Origin: Pseudaminobacter soli (ex Li et al. 2025)
GTDB taxonomy: Bacteria; Pseudomonadota; Alphaproteobacteria; Rhizobiales; Rhizobiaceae
Length of the DNA: 64,000 bases
Direction: 5' to 3'
NCBI RefSeq assembly: GCF_029892515.1
Contig: NZ_JARXVF010000003.1
Location: forward strand, 496,001 to 560,000
Below, one piece after another: positions 60,961 through 64,000 of the stretch. Positions within the stretch are counted from its first letter, which is position 1. Each line of letters begins with the position of its first letter. Below the pieces are notes generated by a model, which saw only the letters and a program-made list of their open reading frames with translations, had not been told where the DNA came from and did not search any database. Made by a program: the position numbers and the translations under genes.

Positions 60961-63900
60961 GTGGGCCACGAACTACCCAAACACGAGAAGATACGTTTTC
61001 GACGTGACGAGATCGCAGATCTTGGCGCCTGTCCATCGGCAATAAAGCATCATTTCACCAGCCGGCATAAGCGCTTGGGGCGACGTGCCGGAAAGATGGC
61101 GCTTTGGACGTTGATCGCCTCGGCGACGGTGATAGGGCTGGTTGCCGTGCTGCTCTATGTGGTCGGCCTTTCCGGGATCGGCACTGGTCCTTTGCGCGGT
61201 GAAGCCGAACGGGCGATTTCCGCATTTGCCGGCGTCGATGTTGCTGCCTCCCTGGGGCCTGCCAGCCTGTCGATCGACGGCTCGCGGCTTGTCGCGCTCG
61301 GCGTGAACGATGTCAGCATCAAGACCAAGCAGGGAATGCCCATCGTGGAAGCGGGCAACGTCCGCTTCGGCCTTCGCTTCCTGCCGCTCCTGAGCGGCAA
61401 TGTGCGGCTTGGCAGCGTGAAGATTTCGGATGCCCGGATCAATGCCGGCGCAATGCCTTTGGCCGCACAAGGCGACTGGACGACCATTCTCCGCAACGAT
61501 CGCGGCCTGATCGATCCGGACCGGATGACGAAGGCAATCTTTGCCGAGGTCCACCGCGCCTTCGATGCATTGCAGATCGGCTCCACCCGGCAGATCGAAC
61601 TGGAAAAGGTGGAGTTCGTCCTTCCCGAGGGCGGACATGTGCGCGTCGTGCGTATCGACTACGCGCAGTTCAAGGCTGTCGGGCGGGACGAGCTGATCTT
61701 CTCTGCGGACCTCGATATCGATGGCCGCCAACTGCAGCTTGCGGGGACTTCGTCGCGCGATGAGGTCTCCAAGCGCATCAGCGCCCTCCAGATCACGGCC
61801 AATAGCGCAAGCGAGGAGGCCTCGTGGCCGGCGACGAGGGTGCCGCAGCAAGGCGCAAATTCGCTGGGCGATCTTGATCTGGAGATTGCCGGACAGGAAG
61901 GGATTGGCACGGACGCCGACACGCTGACTGCGTCGCTCGCCCTTGGCAATTCCACGATCGACCTGGGCAAGGAGGGAACATTCGAAGGCGGCCTCGATCT
62001 CCATGCCACATTGCTGGCCGGTTCCGACAAGCTCGAGATCGACCGGCTGCGCGTGAAGAGCGGCCGGAGCAATCTCGAATTCAACGGTGCGGTCGGCCCG
62101 CGCCCAGCGAGCGGAGAGCCCGGCGACAAGCCAGTCTATCGCTATGAACTCGTCAGCAGCCGCACCACGGCCGCGCCAGTCGATTCACCCGAGCCGGCGC
62201 TCGATTTCCTTGCGCGGATCAACGGCACTTTTGACGGCGACAGCAAGCTGTTGGCCGCCAATGAGATCGCGATCAACAGCGGCGCGGGCGAAGCAGCCGG
62301 AGAGGCGTCGCTCGATCTGAGCGGTGGCACGCCGGGCATATCCCTGGCGCTCAACGTGCACGACATGCCGGTTTCGCACGTCAAACAGCTCTGGCCCTGG
62401 TTTGCCGCCAAAGGCGCGCGGCACTGGGTGATGGACCACGTGTTCGGCGGACGGGTTGTCGACGGCAGGATCGACTTCAATGTCCCGCCCGACAGGCTCG
62501 GCAACGGCATCTCGCTGACGGCCGACGAAGTGTCGGGGCGCTTTCAGGTGGAGGGCGCACGCTTCGACACGACGGGCGTCATTCCGCCTGTTCGCGATGC
62601 TATCGGCAACGTCGAGTTCCGTGGCAACGACGTCGACATCTCCCTGTCCTCGGGAACCGTCTTCCTGACCAGCGGTCGCAGCGTTGAAGCCAGCAACGGA
62701 AAGCTGCGGATTGAGCACGCCAACCGGCCCCCGCTGATCGGCATGCTGGACATGAATGTTGCGGGAGATGCCGACGCCATCACCGAACTGGCAACCTACG
62801 AGCCGATCAACGCGATGCGCTTCGTGGGCATGAAGCCTGAGGAATTCAGGGGCAAGGTTACCGGCAACGTCAAGGCCGACATTCCCCTGCAAAAGGGCAT
62901 AGACACCGGTCGTCTCGACTGGCGTGTCGTGCTCGACTACGAGGGGTTGTCGCTGGCCAGGCCGTTCGACAACCAGAAAATCACCGATGCCAATGGCAGC
63001 ATCACGATCGAGCCGAATAAGGCGGTGATCGACGCTGCGGCCAAGCTCAACGGCGTGCCGGCCGAAATCGCGATGGTCGAGCCGCTGGGCAAGGACGGTC
63101 CGGCGCGCCAGCGCAAGATCCAGCTTTCGCTCGACGAGAAGGCGCGCGCGACACTCGCACCGGGGCTGTCGTCGCTGATTTCGGGCACGATGAAGGTCAA
63201 TCTCGACGCCGGTGGTGCGGACGGCAAGCAGAAGGTGAGCGCCGACCTGACCAACGTTCAGCTCGACGTGCCGTGGGCAGGCTGGACGAAGGGGCCGGGC
63301 ATTCCGGCAAATCTCAGCTTCTCGCTGGAGAAGTCGAAGGATGTTTCCACCCTTTCGGATTTCAAGCTCGAAGGCAAATCCTTCACCATTGGTGGCACGG
63401 TGACACTGGCCAACGGCAACCTGTCGTCTGCGCGTTTCGACACCGTCCAGCTCAATCGTGACGACGACGTCGCGGTCGCGATCAAGCGGATGGGGAAGGG
63501 CTATCAGGTGGACATCATCGGCAACGCGCTCGATGCGCGTCCGCTGATCAAGCAATTCACCTCAGGTGTCGGCGAGGGCGACAAGCCCAACAGCAGCAGC
63601 ACCCCCGTTTCCGTCAATTTGGACGTCAAGTCGCTTGCCGGATTCGGCGGCGAGCAGCTTTCCAACGTTCTGCTCAGCTATAGCGGCGCAAGCTCCAAGA
63701 TCGAGGGGCTGCGTATCACCGCGACCACGGGGGGCGGCGGCGCAGTATCGGTGACCAATTCATCCGATGGCGGTCAGCACAGCCTGCAGATGCAGTCGTC
63801 CGACGCCGGCTCGCTGCTCCGCTTCCTCAACATCTACGACCATATGCAGGGCGGCGCCATCAAGCTGGCCCTGTCCGACAATGGCGGTGGGCCGATGCGC

Positions 63901-64000
63901 GGCAAGGTCGATGCCAGTGATTTCTGGGTCGCCAACGAGCCCAAGCTGGCCTCCATCGTTTCGACCACACCGCCCGGCGACAAGCGTAGCCTGAATGAGG
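60961..64000 (+). CDS. AsmA/YhdP-like (DUF3971) envelope protein, 5' part
   Basis: The frame is open from a GTG at 60961 to the end of the window (at least 1013 codons) without a stop. A basic N-terminus of about 45 residues (GHELPKHEKIRFRRDEI, LGACPSA) precedes one membrane helix (MALWTLIASATVIGLVAVLLYVVG, seen in part near residues 46-68), then a long beta-rich periplasmic region of repeated amphipathic strands with DFLARINGTFDGDSKLL, FQVEGARFDTTGVIPP and VTGNVKADIPL segments. This is the AsmA-like/DUF3971 architecture of YhdP and TamB relatives, bridge proteins for phospholipid transport to the outer membrane. CCGGAG lies five bases before the GTG; ATG 61096 is an alternative. It is divergent from the peroxiredoxin gene. 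Confidence 0.85.
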   Translation, partial: MGHELPKHEKIRFRRDEIADLGACPSAIKHHFTSRHKRLGRRAGKMALWTLIASATVIGLVAVLLYVVGLSGIGTGPLRGEAERAISAFAGVDVAASLGPASLSIDGSRLVALGVNDVSIKTKQGMPIVEAGNVRFGLRFLPLLSGNVRLGSVKISDARINAGAMPLAAQGDWTTILRNDRGLIDPDRMTKAIFAEVHRAFDALQIGSTRQIELEKVEFVLPEGGHVRVVRIDYAQFKAVGRDELIFSADLDIDGRQLQLAGTSSRDEVSKRISALQITANSASEEASWPATRVPQQGANSLGDLDLEIAGQEGIGTDADTLTASLALGNSTIDLGKEGTFEGGLDLHATLLAGSDKLEIDRLRVKSGRSNLEFNGAVGPRPASGEPGDKPVYRYELVSSRTTAAPVDSPEPALDFLARINGTFDGDSKLLAANEIAINSGAGEAAGEASLDLSGGTPGISLALNVHDMPVSHVKQLWPWFAAKGARHWVMDHVFGGRVVDGRIDFNVPPDRLGNGISLTADEVSGRFQVEGARFDTTGVIPPVRDAIGNVEFRGNDVDISLSSGTVFLTSGRSVEASNGKLRIEHANRPPLIGMLDMNVAGDADAITELATYEPINAMRFVGMKPEEFRGKVTGNVKADIPLQKGIDTGRLDWRVVLDYEGLSLARPFDNQKITDANGSITIEPNKAVIDAAAKLNGVPAEIAMVEPLGKDGPARQRKIQLSLDEKARATLAPGLSSLISGTMKVNLDAGGADGKQKVSADLTNVQLDVPWAGWTKGPGIPANLSFSLEKSKDVSTLSDFKLEGKSFTIGGTVTLANGNLSSARFDTVQLNRDDDVAVAIKRMGKGYQVDIIGNALDARPLIKQFTSGVGEGDKPNSSSTPVSVNLDVKSLAGFGGEQLSNVLLSYSGASSKIEGLRITATTGGGGAVSVTNSSDGGQHSLQMQSSDAGSLLRFLNIYDHMQGGAIKLALSDNGGGPMRGKVDASDFWVANEPKLASIVSTTPPGDKRSLNE

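Noticed and set aside
60973-63555. Long minus-strand ORFs opposite the right-end gene (343 and 456 codons)
   Set aside because: They are shadows of the long plus-strand AsmA-like frame, which has no stop to the end of the window and gives a membrane helix followed by a beta-rich domain.

Overview
The window reads as chromosomal DNA of an alphaproteobacterium of the order Hyphomicrobiales (Rhizobiales), most like the Mesorhizobium/Aminobacter/Nitratireductor group (Phyllobacteriaceae). This is inferred from high GC, a CckA kinase next to clpP-clpX-lon-hup, a giant Growth Pole Ring-type coiled-coil protein, a single-cysteine DksA, a stand-alone FliO-like gene and a Rhizobiales-style intergenic palindrome. 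There is no phage, transposase, CRISPR array or plasmid gene. Most of the window is core chromosome, with an accessory catabolic and export block at about 35.3-47.7 kb.

Layout. 0-1.3 kb: end of an MCE/Mla-type lipid transport operon (MlaD-like protein and auxiliary lipoprotein). 1.3-8.5 kb: a 2272-residue coiled-coil membrane protein, probably GPR, whose 3' end and terminator are duplicated next to it. 8.7-12.9 kb: orphan Hpt protein, [2Fe-2S] ferredoxin with its probable NADP reductase, a DUF922 protein, folP and folK (no folB between them). 12.9-20.7 kb: LtrA-like membrane protein, DUF924, a KefB-type antiporter, a secreted protein of unknown function, YcjF/YcjX and a SixA-like phosphatase. 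21-31 kb: dksA, fliO-like, cckA, clpP, clpX, lon and an HU gene, i.e. cell-cycle signalling beside the proteases that act on it. 31-35 kb: cyanide-insensitive-type bd oxidase (with a 46-residue DUF2474 subunit missed by long-ORF searches), a tandem duplication carrying two tRNA-Asp genes, and tRNA-Val.

36-44 kb is the most interesting block. Seven tightly packed genes encode a NicX-like Fe(II) dioxygenase, an acyl-CoA-dehydrogenase-fold flavoenzyme, an SRPBCC-alpha/beta-hydrolase fusion, a TetR regulator, a glutamine-synthetase-like ligase, a flavin reductase and an APC permease. A divergent GntR/FCD regulator with a perfect inverted-repeat operator lies upstream. I read this as a catabolic operon for an N-heteroaromatic or amine compound whose substrate I cannot name.

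44-47.7 kb: an EmrAB-type efflux pair with a divergent TetR repressor and two operator-like palindromes. 47.7-50.2 kb: a phosphatidylserine synthase-type gene and a frameshifted membrane sulfatase. 50.5-56.9 kb: DUF3175, trehalose synthesis (otsBA, with a membrane-anchored OtsA), a glycogen-debranching-type glycosidase and a GT4 glycosyltransferase. 57-64 kb: a secreted Gly/Asn-repeat protein ending in seven histidines, a candidate small RNA, a D-amino-acid transaminase, an M23 peptidase (possibly RgsM-like), a Bcp peroxiredoxin, and an AsmA/YhdP-like envelope protein that runs off the right edge.
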